64,000 nucleotides of DNA from Martinezella dioscoreae (GCF_009176305.1 NZ_BLAJ01000010.1:62001-126000), one strand, 5' to 3'; counted from the first letter of the stretch, positions 1 through 9,383 are shown. The notes: a model not told the origin generated them from the sequence alone. Made by a program: numbers and translations.

Positions 1-965
1 ATCGGCGTGTTTGTCGCCTATGCCAGCCGCTTTGGCCAGACGCTGATCGACCGGCGGCTCTATCTGCCGGAGGCCTGGGCGAAAGACCAGGCGCGGCGCA
101 AGGCGGCCGGGATTCCACAGGAGACGGAGTTCTTGACTAAGCCAGCAATGGCACGCGCCATGCTGGCTGAAGCGCTTGATCGCGGCGTGCCATGCGCCTG
201 GGTTCTGGCCGATGCGGCCTATGGCGGGGATTACCAGACGCGCCGCATGCTTGAGGAGCGCCGACAGCCTTATGTGCTCGCGGTGCGCTCCAACCATACC
301 TTGCGAATGCTGACCGATCAGGGGTTGCTGCAGACGGACCCGAAAGAGATGGCCGAGGAACTGCCCGCTGCGGCCTGGGCCGCCTGTCCGGCCGGCGAAG
401 GCGCCAAGGGATTGCGTCTCTACGACTGGGCCCGGATTGCCCTGCCTTATGTCGTCGAGGAAGGCTATGCCCGCTATGTCCTCATCCGCAAAAGCCGAAC
501 GGATCCGCGCGCCCTCAGCTACTATCTGGTCTTTGCGCCCGCCGAGGCTACGCTTCCGGAACTGGCCGGGGCGGCAGGATTGCGCTGGACGATCGAGGAA
601 TGCTTCCAGCGCGCCAAGGACGATCTCGGCCTTGACCATTGCGAGGCGCGCTCCTGGCATGGCTGGCATCGCCACATGACGCTCGTCATGGCGGCCGCTG
701 CCTTCCTCGCCAAGCTCGGCGCCGATCTACGCCGCTCGGCCTGCGGCAAACCGAACGAAACGAGTCCAAATCCGCCAATCGCTGCCTGACGCGCAAGCTC
801 AGCCTCATCCCCACCATCGCCGAAATCCGCACACTCATCGCTCGGCTGATCATGCGAAAGCCCGCAAAACGGGCCTTCATTCTCGCCTGGTCTCTCTGGC
901 GACGAACCCATCAGGCGCAGGCTATGCTCGCCCACTACAGAAAACGAGGCCATTTACAACTGTAG
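1..965 (+). pseudogene. IS701-type transposase, 5' cut by window, frameshifted
   Basis: The reading frame is open from base 1, so the start lies outside the window. Frame 1 runs to a stop at 789 and encodes the DDE transposase core, including a segment with ADAAYGG and, further on, LRWTIEECFQRAKDDLGL, typical of IS701-type enzymes. The expected C-terminal part (LIPTIAEIRTLIARLI, then AWSLWRRTHQAQAM) is instead in frame 3 and ends at 965. A net -1 shift therefore lies roughly between 670 and 785. No obvious slippery heptamer is visible there, so loss of function is more likely than programmed frameshifting. The gene ends almost at the element border, which abuts CTAG at 968-971, the first bases of a RIME-like repeat. 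Confidence 0.75.
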
Positions 966-967
966 CA

Positions 968-1073
968 CTAGAGCGGTTCAGCTTTTCACGGAATCTCTGA
1001 ACCGCTCTATCTCTTTGTTTTCACGCAATTCCGGACGCAAAACCGCTTCGCACTTTTGCCGGAAATGCTCTAG
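968..1073 (+). repeat. RIME1-like two-palindrome repeat, copy 1
   Basis: About 106 bp flanked by CTAG at both ends. The first palindrome has arms AGAGCGGTTCAG and CTGAACCGCTCT; the second spans TTCCGG...CCGGAA with internal CGCAAAA/TTTTGC pairing. Length and two-palindrome architecture match the published RIME1 element of rhizobia. The right-hand CTAG supplies the TAG stop codon of the mscS-type gene on the minus strand (1070-1072). The IS701-type element ends at its left border. Confidence 0.75.
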
Positions 1074-3256
1074 CTCGCCTGCTGCGCGCCATCCACGTTT
1101 GCAGCCCGCATCTCGATGAGCTGCCGGGCAGCGGCGACAGCGGCGTCCTTGTCGCTTGCCACCTGCACGGTGGGGAAGGCGAACTGGATGCCGTTCTCGT
1201 CGAAGGACTGCTTGATCAAAGCCAGCGCGCTGCGGCGGATGACGGAGAGCTCGTCGGGCTTGGCGGTGATGGCCAGCCTGATCTCGATCGCGAAATCGCC
1301 GAACTGCTCGACGCCCTTCATCTTCAGCGTCTGGATGATGCTCGGTTTCAGCTCCTCGTCGTCGAGCAGGCGCTGGCCGATGTCCTTGATAATGCGCTTC
1401 AGTTTCACGAGATCCGTATCGTAGGTCACCTTGACGATGATCTTATCGATTGCCCAGTCGCGGTTCATGTTGTTAACCGCACCGAGCGAACCGAAGGGGA
1501 TCGTCGCCAGCGGGCCGCGCTGGTGACGCAGCTTGACCGAACGCAGGCTGAAGGATTCCACCACGCCCTTGTAATGGCCGCTTTCGATATATTCGCCGAT
1601 GCGGAAGGCATCGTCCCAGAGGTAGAAGATGCCGCTGATGACATCCTTGACGATGGTCTGTGCGCCGAAGCCTACCGCGACGCCGACAACGCCGGCGCCG
1701 GCGATCAGCGGCCCGATCTGAACGCCAAGGCCCGACAGCACCATCATGACCGCAATGATGCCGATGACGACGGCAAGAATGTTGCGGAAGATCGGAAGCA
1801 GCGTCTGCAGCCGGGCGCGGCTCGCCCTCATCTCATCCGATTCGCCGGCGGCCGGCAGGGATTGCATGACTTTGCCGTCGATATAGGTTTTTGCCAACTG
1901 CCAGACGAGATCGGCAACCAGGAGGATAATGATGCCGCCCAGAATGCCGCGAGCGATGCGGCCGACATTCGATTCGCTGCCACTCATCATCGCATGCGCC
2001 TCGACCCCCAGCATGTGGCCGAGCCATAAAGCCGCAAAGGTAATGATCAGCGCGCGCAAGCCGCGGTCGAGCAACACGGCCGCGATCTTGCCGGTACCGA
2101 AGATGCCGTCGGCGGCATCATGCAAGGCTTCGATCGCCTTCGTCGATACCGAGAGGACGCGCGGCAGCAATATCGCATAGATGCCGAGCCACAAAAGGCC
2201 ATCGAAACCGGCCACCCAGAGACACCATAGCGCCGCGAAGAAAATCGTCAGCAGCCAGGAAATCGTCTTCGCTCCACGCTTTTCCGGCGGAAGCGGCCTC
2301 GACCACACGGCAGCCGTAGCGATCAGAAACAGACCGATGCCGAGGGTGTAGCCGATGAGGTCGCGCGCCCCGACAGAAAAGTCCAGCGACGTGACGGCCT
2401 GTATGATCGCCCAGCCGCAGGCAAAATAGATAGCAAACAGCGTGCAGCGTCGATACCAATAGGATGCGACGCGCCGCCGTTCGGCGATGCGGGCGGCACC
2501 GCCGTCCTCATCCAGAACGTCGTTGGCGCGACGCATCGCTATCAATTCCATGACAAGCTTGCCGATGGAGATCGCCAGCCTGATCGACACCATCGCAATG
2601 ACGCAAGCGATGGCAAAATTTTCAATAGCTGGCGGCCAATCGAAGGCAAGAAGCGGAACGAGCGTCACCAGGCCATGGATGATGGCGGGCACGACGCCGC
2701 CCAGAAACTGGAAGCGCGCTGCCTGCAATTCCGTCTCTGTACCGGCAGCCCTCTCGGTGCGCTGCATATGCCTGGTGTTGATGAAGCGTGCAACGGCGAG
2801 TTCGGCCGCCAACCCCAGGAAGAAGAGTAGGACAATCTGAATGATGATGCGTACGAGGCCGACCGACTTGCCTTCGCCTTCCAGCTTTTCCGATGCGGTC
2901 ATGACCTCGTAGGGCAACGTCATCGCAGCGCCGGAGACTAGCTCAAGGTGATGCCGCGTATGGCCGAGCATGCCTGATAGAACCGACATCTGATTGCCGT
3001 CGGTCGGCGTCGGATCGCTGATGGTTGCGGGTTTATCGCTGGCGGGTGTCGGTTGACTATTGAGCTGCGCAGTAAGCCATTGCCTGACATCCGGCTCGTT
3101 CATCAGCTGGATCAGCTCGCGAACCTTGTCGGGCGGCGGGGCGGCCGGCTGTGGGGCAGCGGCATTCTGCGCGAACGCAGTCACAGGTGCAGCCAATGCA
3201 AAAAGACAAAAAAACAGGCCTCCGATCGTCCACCTGCCGCCCCCGACATTTCTCAT
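1070..3256 (-). CDS. MscS-family mechanosensitive ion channel
   Basis: A 728-residue inner-membrane channel expected to open under hypo-osmotic membrane tension. An N-terminal signal peptide (WTIGGLFFCLFALAAPVTAFAQ) is followed by a periplasmic segment, about ten hydrophobic helices and, from about residue 520, the MscS pore and beta domain with VGVAVGFGAQTIVKDVISG. It belongs to the large multi-helix MscS class rather than the 286-residue MscS type. The ATG at 3256 is chosen because it directly precedes the signal peptide and has GGGAAGGG upstream; a longer frame from 3376 adds 40 residues of non-coding character. The stop codon lies within the adjoining repeat. Single gene transcribed away from 3423. 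Confidence 0.9.
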   Translation of the reverse strand: MRNVGGGRWTIGGLFFCLFALAAPVTAFAQNAAAPQPAAPPPDKVRELIQLMNEPDVRQWLTAQLNSQPTPASDKPATISDPTPTDGNQMSVLSGMLGHTRHHLELVSGAAMTLPYEVMTASEKLEGEGKSVGLVRIIIQIVLLFFLGLAAELAVARFINTRHMQRTERAAGTETELQAARFQFLGGVVPAIIHGLVTLVPLLAFDWPPAIENFAIACVIAMVSIRLAISIGKLVMELIAMRRANDVLDEDGGAARIAERRRVASYWYRRCTLFAIYFACGWAIIQAVTSLDFSVGARDLIGYTLGIGLFLIATAAVWSRPLPPEKRGAKTISWLLTIFFAALWCLWVAGFDGLLWLGIYAILLPRVLSVSTKAIEALHDAADGIFGTGKIAAVLLDRGLRALIITFAALWLGHMLGVEAHAMMSGSESNVGRIARGILGGIIILLVADLVWQLAKTYIDGKVMQSLPAAGESDEMRASRARLQTLLPIFRNILAVVIGIIAVMMVLSGLGVQIGPLIAGAGVVGVAVGFGAQTIVKDVISGIFYLWDDAFRIGEYIESGHYKGVVESFSLRSVKLRHQRGPLATIPFGSLGAVNNMNRDWAIDKIIVKVTYDTDLVKLKRIIKDIGQRLLDDEELKPSIIQTLKMKGVEQFGDFAIEIRLAITAKPDELSVIRRSALALIKQSFDENGIQFAFPTVQVASDKDAAVAAARQLIEMRAANVDGAQQAS

Positions 3257-3422
3257 CTGCGCTGCCCTTCCCGCAATCTGACCATTCGGCCCGCTCCTGC
3301 AGACTATACGCGTTTTTTGTACGGGCAAGCAGGCACTTACGGCCCCCACCCCCATCATGCCGCCATTGCCCCGCAACGGCTGCCGCGCTAGGTTCTACAG
3401 CAATACCGTTCGGTACTCGGGG

Positions 3423-4394
3423 ATGCGCGTGTTCAATTTCCTGAAAAGGCTCTTCGGCAGAGGCAAGCGCGCGGAAATGCGCCCCGGCCAACCCTATCCG
3501 ATGCAGGAGCCCGAGAGCGCGGCCATTGCCAAAACCCTCGATCTCAACATTCCCGACGAAGCCTTGCAGGATGAAGCAGCCTTTGCCGCCTATCTGCAGG
3601 AACGCCTGCCGTTCTTCGGAGATCTGATCCGCGTCGATTACGATGCTGCCGCCGGCAGTCTGACGCTGCACAGCCGCAACGGCGATACGATGACGAAATT
3701 CCTGAGCAATGCGCTGCTAGCGCTGCGCGAAAAGCGCGGGCCGGCACGCGCGCAGGCGCTCCTCAACTATCTCAACATGACGGAAGCCATGGTCGACAGC
3801 GGCGAGCTCGCCAAGGTCCTGCCGGTTCTGAAAGCGCGCGATTTCGTCGAGGTTGCGCGGCAGCAGATGATGCAGGCCGCCAAAGACGAGCCCAATCCGC
3901 CGCAATTCGTCTACCTCGATGAGGCCGAAAACCTGATCAAGCTCTTCGTCGTCAACGGCGAGACGACGGTCAACTACGTGATGGCCGAAGCACTCGACGA
4001 CTGGGGTATCGATGTCCGAGAACTCGCCGAAACGGCACAGGCCAACCTGCAGAAATTCCTTGCTAAGACCGGCGTTCAAATCGCCAAACGCAGCCGGTTC
4101 CAATATGTCGAGGTGGACGGCCAGTTCGAGTCCAGCATTGCGTTCCTGCCGAATTTCTGGGCGCAGGTGCAGGAGCAATCCGGTGGCGCCGCGCCGATCG
4201 CCGCCTTCCTGTCGCGCGACAAGGTGTTCTTCACGCATGAGAACGATATCGAGGGCCTGCAGCTTCTGGAGCTGATCAGCGCCGATCTCAGCGACGTGCC
4301 CTACGGTATTTCGCCGGATCAATATCGCTGGGAAAATGGCCGCTGGACGCTATTTCGCCGTGTCGCCCGGATGGAAGCGGCGATCCGCCACTAG
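3423..4394 (+). CDS. Conserved hypothetical protein (possible DUF1444 relative)
   Basis: A soluble protein of 323 residues with no signal peptide or membrane helix. It begins MRVFNFLKRLFGRGKRAEM, a basic amphipathic start; the mid-part (FLSNALLALREKRGPARAQALLNYL) is helical. The layout is loosely like YtpQ/DUF1444 proteins, but I cannot confirm this. The ATG at 3423 is preferred over the frame opening at 3357 because the extra 22 residues overlap the divergent promoter of the channel gene and look non-coding. The stop TAG is formed by the CTAG that opens a truncated RIME-like repeat. Confidence 0.7.
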   Translation: MRVFNFLKRLFGRGKRAEMRPGQPYPMQEPESAAIAKTLDLNIPDEALQDEAAFAAYLQERLPFFGDLIRVDYDAAAGSLTLHSRNGDTMTKFLSNALLALREKRGPARAQALLNYLNMTEAMVDSGELAKVLPVLKARDFVEVARQQMMQAAKDEPNPPQFVYLDEAENLIKLFVVNGETTVNYVMAEALDDWGIDVRELAETAQANLQKFLAKTGVQIAKRSRFQYVEVDGQFESSIAFLPNFWAQVQEQSGGAAPIAAFLSRDKVFFTHENDIEGLQLLELISADLSDVPYGISPDQYRWENGRWTLFRRVARMEAAIRH

Positions 4395-4433
4395 ACCTTT
4401 TACGCATTGCGGACGGAAAACGCCTTAAACCAG
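4391..4433 (+). repeat. RIME1-like repeat, truncated copy 2
   Basis: CTAG followed by a stretch with GCGGACGGAAAACGCC, matching the start of the second palindrome of the full copies (TTCCGGACGGAAAACCGC). It lies between convergent genes, and its CTAG forms the stop of the upstream gene. Confidence 0.5.
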
Positions 4434-5729
4434 CACTTCCTGATCGACGCGATCCTCTGCACCGAAGAACTTCAGATAACGCTCGACTTCCGCAGGCTCG
4501 CCCGTCGCCTTCTGAGGATTGTCCGAAAGTTTCACGGCCGGTCGGCCATTTGCCTCGATGACCTTGCAGACGATCGAAATAGGATTGAGGCCCTTGAGTT
4601 CGGTGGGCGCGCAGCCGGCGAAATCGTTGGTAAGGTTGGTGCCCCAACCAAAACTCATGCGGACTCGACCGTCGAAATGCTTGTAGGTGTCGATGATGGC
4701 ATCGACATCGAGGCCGTCGGAGAAGATCAGTAGCTTCTGGCGGGGATCGCGGCCCATCTTCTTCCACCAGTCGATGATCTTCTCGCCGCCTTCGATGGGT
4801 GGGGCGCTGTCGGGGCGGAAGCCGGTCCAGTCGGCCACCCATTCCGGTGCGTTGCGCAGGAAGGAAGCCGTGCCGAAGGCATCGGGCAGCACGACGAGCA
4901 GATTGCCGCCATAGAGGCGGTTCCAGTCACGCAGCACCTTGTAGGGTGCCTTTCCGAGCTCTTCATCATTTTTCGCAAGTGCTGCGGCGACCATCGGCAA
5001 CTCATGGGCATTGGTGCCGACGGCTTCGAGATCGGAATCCATGGCCAACAGCACGTTGCTCGTGCCGGTGAATGCGTGCGGCACGCCTTCCTTCAATGCC
5101 TCGACGCACCAGCGCTGCCAGAGGAAGCTGTGACGGCGGCGCGTCCCGAAATCGGAGATGCGCAAACCGGGCAGCTCGCGCAGCCGCTCCACCTTTTCCC
5201 ACATCTTGGCCTTGGCGCGGGCATAGAGCACATCGAGCGTGAAGGGGCCGAGCGCCTTTAGAGCCGAGCGCGAACGAAGCTCGTTGATGATGGCGAGCGC
5301 GGGGATCTCCCACATCGTCGTTTCCTTCCACGAGCCGTGGAAGTCAAGAATATATTGGCCGTCGCGCTTCGAGAGCTCGTATTCCGGCAGCTGGAAATTC
5401 GACAGCCAGGCGAGGAATTCCGGTTCGAAGATCTGGGCGCGGCCGTAGAAACTGTTACCCGCCAGCCAGATCATCTCCTTCTTGGAGAGGCGGAGCGTGC
5501 GGGCATGGTCGAGCTGCTCACGCAATTCCTTCTCGTCGATCACTTCTGCGAGGCGAACGCTCTTGGTGCGATTGATAAGCGAGAAGGTGGCATCGACATC
5601 CGGATAGAGCTTCCAGATCATCTGCAGCATGAGGAGCTTATAGAAATCCGTATCGATCAGGCTGCGGATGATCGGATCAAGCTTCCAGGTATGGTTATAG
5701 ACGCGGGTGGCGATATCCGTCTTGGTCAT
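4425..5729 (-). CDS. pncB: Nicotinate phosphoribosyltransferase
   Basis: A cytoplasmic enzyme of the Preiss-Handler NAD salvage pathway: nicotinate + PRPP + ATP to nicotinate mononucleotide. At 434 residues it has the normal family length. Diagnostic stretches are the N-terminal TDFYKLLMLQMIW, the active-site region GTNAHELPM, and the C-terminal phosphate-binding part with FSDGLDVDAI and SFGWGTNLTNDF. It is a single gene on the minus strand, with a 204-bp leader separating it from ghrA. It shares its terminal region with a convergent gene ending at 4394. Confidence 0.95.
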   Translation of the reverse strand: MTKTDIATRVYNHTWKLDPIIRSLIDTDFYKLLMLQMIWKLYPDVDATFSLINRTKSVRLAEVIDEKELREQLDHARTLRLSKKEMIWLAGNSFYGRAQIFEPEFLAWLSNFQLPEYELSKRDGQYILDFHGSWKETTMWEIPALAIINELRSRSALKALGPFTLDVLYARAKAKMWEKVERLRELPGLRISDFGTRRRHSFLWQRWCVEALKEGVPHAFTGTSNVLLAMDSDLEAVGTNAHELPMVAAALAKNDEELGKAPYKVLRDWNRLYGGNLLVVLPDAFGTASFLRNAPEWVADWTGFRPDSAPPIEGGEKIIDWWKKMGRDPRQKLLIFSDGLDVDAIIDTYKHFDGRVRMSFGWGTNLTNDFAGCAPTELKGLNPISIVCKVIEANGRPAVKLSDNPQKATGEPAEVERYLKFFGAEDRVDQEVLV

Positions 5730-5933
5730 GTCGTTCCTGCCCCGTCTCCTGCCCTGCGGACGTCATGCTTTTCGCCAGCGGCGTGCCGGCATGCGGTTGT
5801 AGCGCCCTGTTATCAAAAAATGTTGAGCGAAAGTCCAGTCGCTGAAAGAAAATTGATACCAGGGCAAATGGGTCGCATTTTGCCGGCGCCAGCCGCGGCA
5901 TAAGGCCCCGACCACCGCCATCCGAAGATAGAC

Positions 5934-6893
5934 TTAGTAACCCCGACCGCGATCTACCAGATGCTGCAGCGGTTCGCCGCGTTCGAAGCGGGCGATCTGC
6001 TCTTCGACGTAGCGCATCAGTGCCTTTTCGTCAGACACGGCGGAATCATGCGGCGTAATGATGACATTTTCCAGGTCCCAAAGCGGATCGTCCGCAGCCA
6101 GAGGCTCGACGGCGAAGACATCGAGCGAGGCGCCGCCGAGGACGCCGGTGCGAACAGCCAAAGCGATATCGGCCGCAACCTGGCTCTTGCCGCGGCCGGC
6201 ATTGATGAAGACCGGCTTGCCGAGCGGGCCGTTGCGATGCAGCTTGGAAAAGAGCGAAGCGTTGTAAATTCCTGTCGTCTCTGCGGTCAGCGGCAGCAGA
6301 CCGACGAGAATGTCGGTACGCGCCAGAAACGCATCGAGCCCGCCAGCATCGAAGGTTTCCATGCCGTCGATCTCTTTCCTGCTGCGGGACCAGCCGATGA
6401 CGTTGAAGCCCATAACTTTCAATTTCGCGGCTGCATCGCAGCCGAGAACGCCGAGGCCCATGACGCCGACGGTAACGTCAGCGGCTTCCGGACCATGCTG
6501 CGGCACCCAGACGTGCTGTCGCTGATTCCTGAAATGCCCCTGCACATCGCGCAGATGCATCAGGCATTGCATGACTACCCATTCGCTCATCCGCGTCGTG
6601 AGACTGCGATCGACGAAACGGACCATCGGAATATCGGGCAGGCCAGCGATCGACATCATGGAATCGACACCGGCGCCGCCCGAGAAGATGACCTTCAGAT
6701 TGGGGGCGCGCTCGAAAAGATCGGCATCCGGCTTCCACAGCAGCGCGTAGTCGACATGCCTCAGATCCAGCCCCTTGCTGGCGGGGTCAGCGAGATTGAT
6801 GCTGCCGCGATCGGCAAAAGCGGTTTCGAGTGCCCTGGCGACGGTCTCGGGGTTGAATTTGAGGTCGACGAGAACGGGGCTTTTGGCCGGCAT
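5934..6893 (-). CDS. GhrA-like 2-hydroxyacid dehydrogenase (glyoxylate/hydroxypyruvate reductase)
   Basis: A 319-residue NAD(P)-dependent D-2-hydroxyacid dehydrogenase. The Rossmann motif is GVMGLGVLG around residue 145, the substrate-binding arginine lies in NAGRGK, and the catalytic histidine in ITPHDSA. Short N-terminal catalytic halves of this kind are typical of the GhrA group, which reduces glyoxylate and hydroxypyruvate. It starts 11 bp after yejF on the same strand, so it is probably the last gene of the yej operon. Substrate preference cannot be read from the sequence. Confidence 0.85.
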   Translation of the reverse strand: MPAKSPVLVDLKFNPETVARALETAFADRGSINLADPASKGLDLRHVDYALLWKPDADLFERAPNLKVIFSGGAGVDSMMSIAGLPDIPMVRFVDRSLTTRMSEWVVMQCLMHLRDVQGHFRNQRQHVWVPQHGPEAADVTVGVMGLGVLGCDAAAKLKVMGFNVIGWSRSRKEIDGMETFDAGGLDAFLARTDILVGLLPLTAETTGIYNASLFSKLHRNGPLGKPVFINAGRGKSQVAADIALAVRTGVLGGASLDVFAVEPLAADDPLWDLENVIITPHDSAVSDEKALMRYVEEQIARFERGEPLQHLVDRGRGY

Positions 6894-6904
6894 GATGGTG
6901 GTCT

Positions 6905-8533
6905 CTATTGCTGGATGGCGGCGGTTGACACCGCCTCGATGTTGAAGGCGGCAGCGAGAAGCGCCCTGGTGTAATCCTCTTTCGGCGCCCGGAAAATATC
7001 GGCGGATGCGCCTTGCTCGACGACCTTGCCGAAGCGCATGACGATCAGCTCGTTGGCGAGCGCCTTCACCACCTTCAGGTCGTGGCTGATGAAGAGATAG
7101 GCGAGATCGTGCTTCTGCTGCAGGTCACGCAACAGATCGACCACCTGCGCCTGCACGCTCATGTCGAGCGCCGAGGTGGGCTCGTCGAGCATGACGAAGC
7201 GTGGCTTCAACACCATGGCCCGGGCGATGGCGATGCGCTGACGCTGGCCGCCGGAGAACTCGTGCGGAAAACGCCAGCGGGTGGACGGATCGAGGCCGAC
7301 CTCCTCCAGTGCCCAGCAGACGCGCTTGTCGCGCTCATCGGCCGAAAGCGACCGCTCATGCACTTTGAGCCCCTCGGCAATGATCTCGCCGACCGACATG
7401 CGCGGGCTGAGCGATCCATAAGGATCCTGGAAGACCACCTGCAGCTGATTGCGCAGCGGCCGCATTTCGCGAAACGAATAGCCGGCTATATCCTTGCCGA
7501 CAAAGGCGATACGGCCCTTGGAGGAAATAAGCCGGGCGAGCGCGAGGCCGAGCGTGGTCTTGCCTGAGCCGGATTCGCCGACGACACCGAGCGTCTGGCC
7601 GGCGCGGAGCTTCAGATCGATGCCATCGACCGCCTTCACATGATCGACAACCTTGCGCATGAAGCCCGCCTTGATCGGGAACCAGACGCGAATATCGTTG
7701 CCTTCCATGACCACGGGCTTGTTCGTATCGCTTGCGGGCGGTTCACCGCGTGGTTCAGCGGCGAGGAGATGGCGGGTATAATCATGCTGCGGCCGCGTGA
7801 AGACATCCTCCACCGTGCCGGTCTCAACGATCTTGCCCTTGGTCATCACGCAGACGCGGTCGGCGAACTTGCGGACGATGCCGAGATCGTGGGTGATGAA
7901 CAACATCGACATGCCATGCTGACCCTTGAGCTCGCGCAGCAGTTCGAGGATCTGTGCCTGCACGGTGACGTCGAGCGCCGTCGTCGGCTCGTCGGCGATC
8001 AGGAGTTCGGGACGATTGGCAAGCGCCATGGCGATCATTACGCGCTGGCGCTGGCCGCCCGACAGCTCATGCGGATAGGCCTTTAGGCGCTTTTCCGGTT
8101 CGCGGATGCCGACCTGGTTCAAGAGCTCCAGCGTGCGGCTGCGGGCCGGCTCGCCCACCATGCCCTGATGCAGCGCCAGGATCTCGCTGATCTGCCGCTC
8201 GATGGTGTGGAGCGGATTGAGTGAGGTCATCGGCTCCTGAAAGATCATGGTGATGTCGTTGCCGCGCACGGCGCGCAGCTCGTTGTCCGATGCCTTCAGC
8301 AGGTCCCTGCCTTTGAACAGGATCTCGCCGGAAGGGTGGCTTGCAGCCGGATAGGGCAAGAGCTTCAAGATCGAATTGGCCGAGACCGATTTGCCTGAGC
8401 CGGATTCGCCGACCAGCGCCACGACCTCGCCCTTGCGGATATCGAAGGAGACGCCATCGACGGCGATCGACGTCTGCCCGCCCTGATGAAAGGCGACGGA
8501 GAGATTGCGGACTGACAGCAGCGATTCGGTCAT
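6905..8533 (-). CDS. yejF: Peptide ABC transporter, dual ATPase subunit YejF
   Basis: A 542-residue protein with two fused ATP-binding domains that powers the YejABEF peptide importer. The first half has GESGSGKS (Walker A), LSGGQRQRV (signature) and ADEPTTALD (Walker B); the second half has GESGSGKTT, FSGGQRQRI and LDEPTSALD. YejABEF takes up oligopeptides and microcin C in enterobacteria and contributes to antimicrobial-peptide tolerance in Sinorhizobium. The ATG at 8533 overlaps the stop of the PIN-toxin gene by ATGA, so translation is probably coupled to a gene that is not part of the transporter. Confidence 0.95.
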   Translation of the reverse strand: MTESLLSVRNLSVAFHQGGQTSIAVDGVSFDIRKGEVVALVGESGSGKSVSANSILKLLPYPAASHPSGEILFKGRDLLKASDNELRAVRGNDITMIFQEPMTSLNPLHTIERQISEILALHQGMVGEPARSRTLELLNQVGIREPEKRLKAYPHELSGGQRQRVMIAMALANRPELLIADEPTTALDVTVQAQILELLRELKGQHGMSMLFITHDLGIVRKFADRVCVMTKGKIVETGTVEDVFTRPQHDYTRHLLAAEPRGEPPASDTNKPVVMEGNDIRVWFPIKAGFMRKVVDHVKAVDGIDLKLRAGQTLGVVGESGSGKTTLGLALARLISSKGRIAFVGKDIAGYSFREMRPLRNQLQVVFQDPYGSLSPRMSVGEIIAEGLKVHERSLSADERDKRVCWALEEVGLDPSTRWRFPHEFSGGQRQRIAIARAMVLKPRFVMLDEPTSALDMSVQAQVVDLLRDLQQKHDLAYLFISHDLKVVKALANELIVMRFGKVVEQGASADIFRAPKEDYTRALLAAAFNIEAVSTAAIQQ

Positions 8534-9027
8534 TCGGCCATGCTTTTTAGGAGGGATGTCAGAGTGGGCTCATCGGGGCGAAGGATCGTCAAAGGGGTGA
8601 TATCCAACGGCCCCGAGACAGGATGGACAAGGTCTGTGATATCGCCGATGCCCTTGTCCGCAGTCAGGAAGTGAGTGCAACGGCTATGAAGCGCGGTAGC
8701 GAGGTGGATCGCATCCGGCAATTTCAAACCGCCACGCGTTGCCCGCAGCAAGGCCGCACCATCAAGGATCGGCGGCGTGATGGACCAGATGTCCAGCCAG
8801 GAACGCGACGACGACCATTCTTCATAGGTTCTCAAAAGCTCGAAATTCTGCTGCTGTAACGGTTTGACCTTCAATTCGGCAAAGGTCAGCGCGCTGGTGG
8901 AGACGTAGACGGGTTTCTTCTCGATCACCTCTAAGATGGCCCAGAGAAGATCGTGAACGATGCCGCTTTGCTCCATCAACGCGACAACGACGTTCGTGTC
9001 CCAATAGATGCCCCGTGGTGCGGTCAT
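8530..9027 (-). CDS. PIN-domain ribonuclease toxin (VapC-like)
   Basis: A 165-residue PIN-domain protein, expected to be a Mg-dependent RNase. The acidic residues expected in this fold are visible: D10 (YWDTNVV), E51 (TFAELKV), D105 (KLPDAIHLATAL) and D124 (LTADKGI). It follows its presumed antitoxin with an ATGA overlap at 9024-9027 and overlaps yejF by a second ATGA at 8530-8533. The pair therefore sits as a cassette inside the yej peptide-transport operon. Target RNA is unknown. Confidence 0.85.
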   Translation of the reverse strand: MTAPRGIYWDTNVVVALMEQSGIVHDLLWAILEVIEKKPVYVSTSALTFAELKVKPLQQQNFELLRTYEEWSSSRSWLDIWSITPPILDGAALLRATRGGLKLPDAIHLATALHSRCTHFLTADKGIGDITDLVHPVSGPLDITPLTILRPDEPTLTSLLKSMAE

Positions 9028-9323
9028 CTATCATCCCACTCATCGCGCAGTTCACGAATACGGGCAACGATCTCTTCAGTCGTGGCAGTTCCGGCGTATC
9101 TATCGGGGTGCGCCCTGCGATCCCGTAAGAGAGCCTTGAGATTCGCGGACTGTGCACTTTTCGGAGAGAGCGAAGCAAATGGCGAACGGCTGTCGGTGGA
9201 AGACTTCTCTTCCGCCTCCACCACAACGCGCACCAATGCTTCCTTGGGCAGATCGCCGCGAATATCGTCCGGCAACCTAGACGCCGGATAATGTTCCAGT
9301 ACCACCTTATTCATCGCATCCAT
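9024..9323 (-). CDS. Putative antitoxin of the PIN-domain toxin
   Basis: A 99-residue acidic protein directly upstream of, and overlapping, the PIN-toxin gene, which is the usual place of a VapB-type antitoxin. The C-terminal third ends EEIVARIRELRDEWDDR, an amphipathic helix that could wrap the toxin. The N-terminus is not a recognisable ribbon-helix-helix or AbrB domain, so the DNA-binding type is undefined. The role is inferred from position. It starts 61 bp downstream of yejE and could have its own promoter there. Confidence 0.6.
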   Translation of the reverse strand: MDAMNKVVLEHYPASRLPDDIRGDLPKEALVRVVVEAEEKSSTDSRSPFASLSPKSAQSANLKALLRDRRAHPDRYAGTATTEEIVARIRELRDEWDDR

Positions 9324-9383
9324 CCATTGCCTGTCGTCGCCGACTGCAGTTTATCTTGTGCGCTGACCAATTGCGAGCACTCC

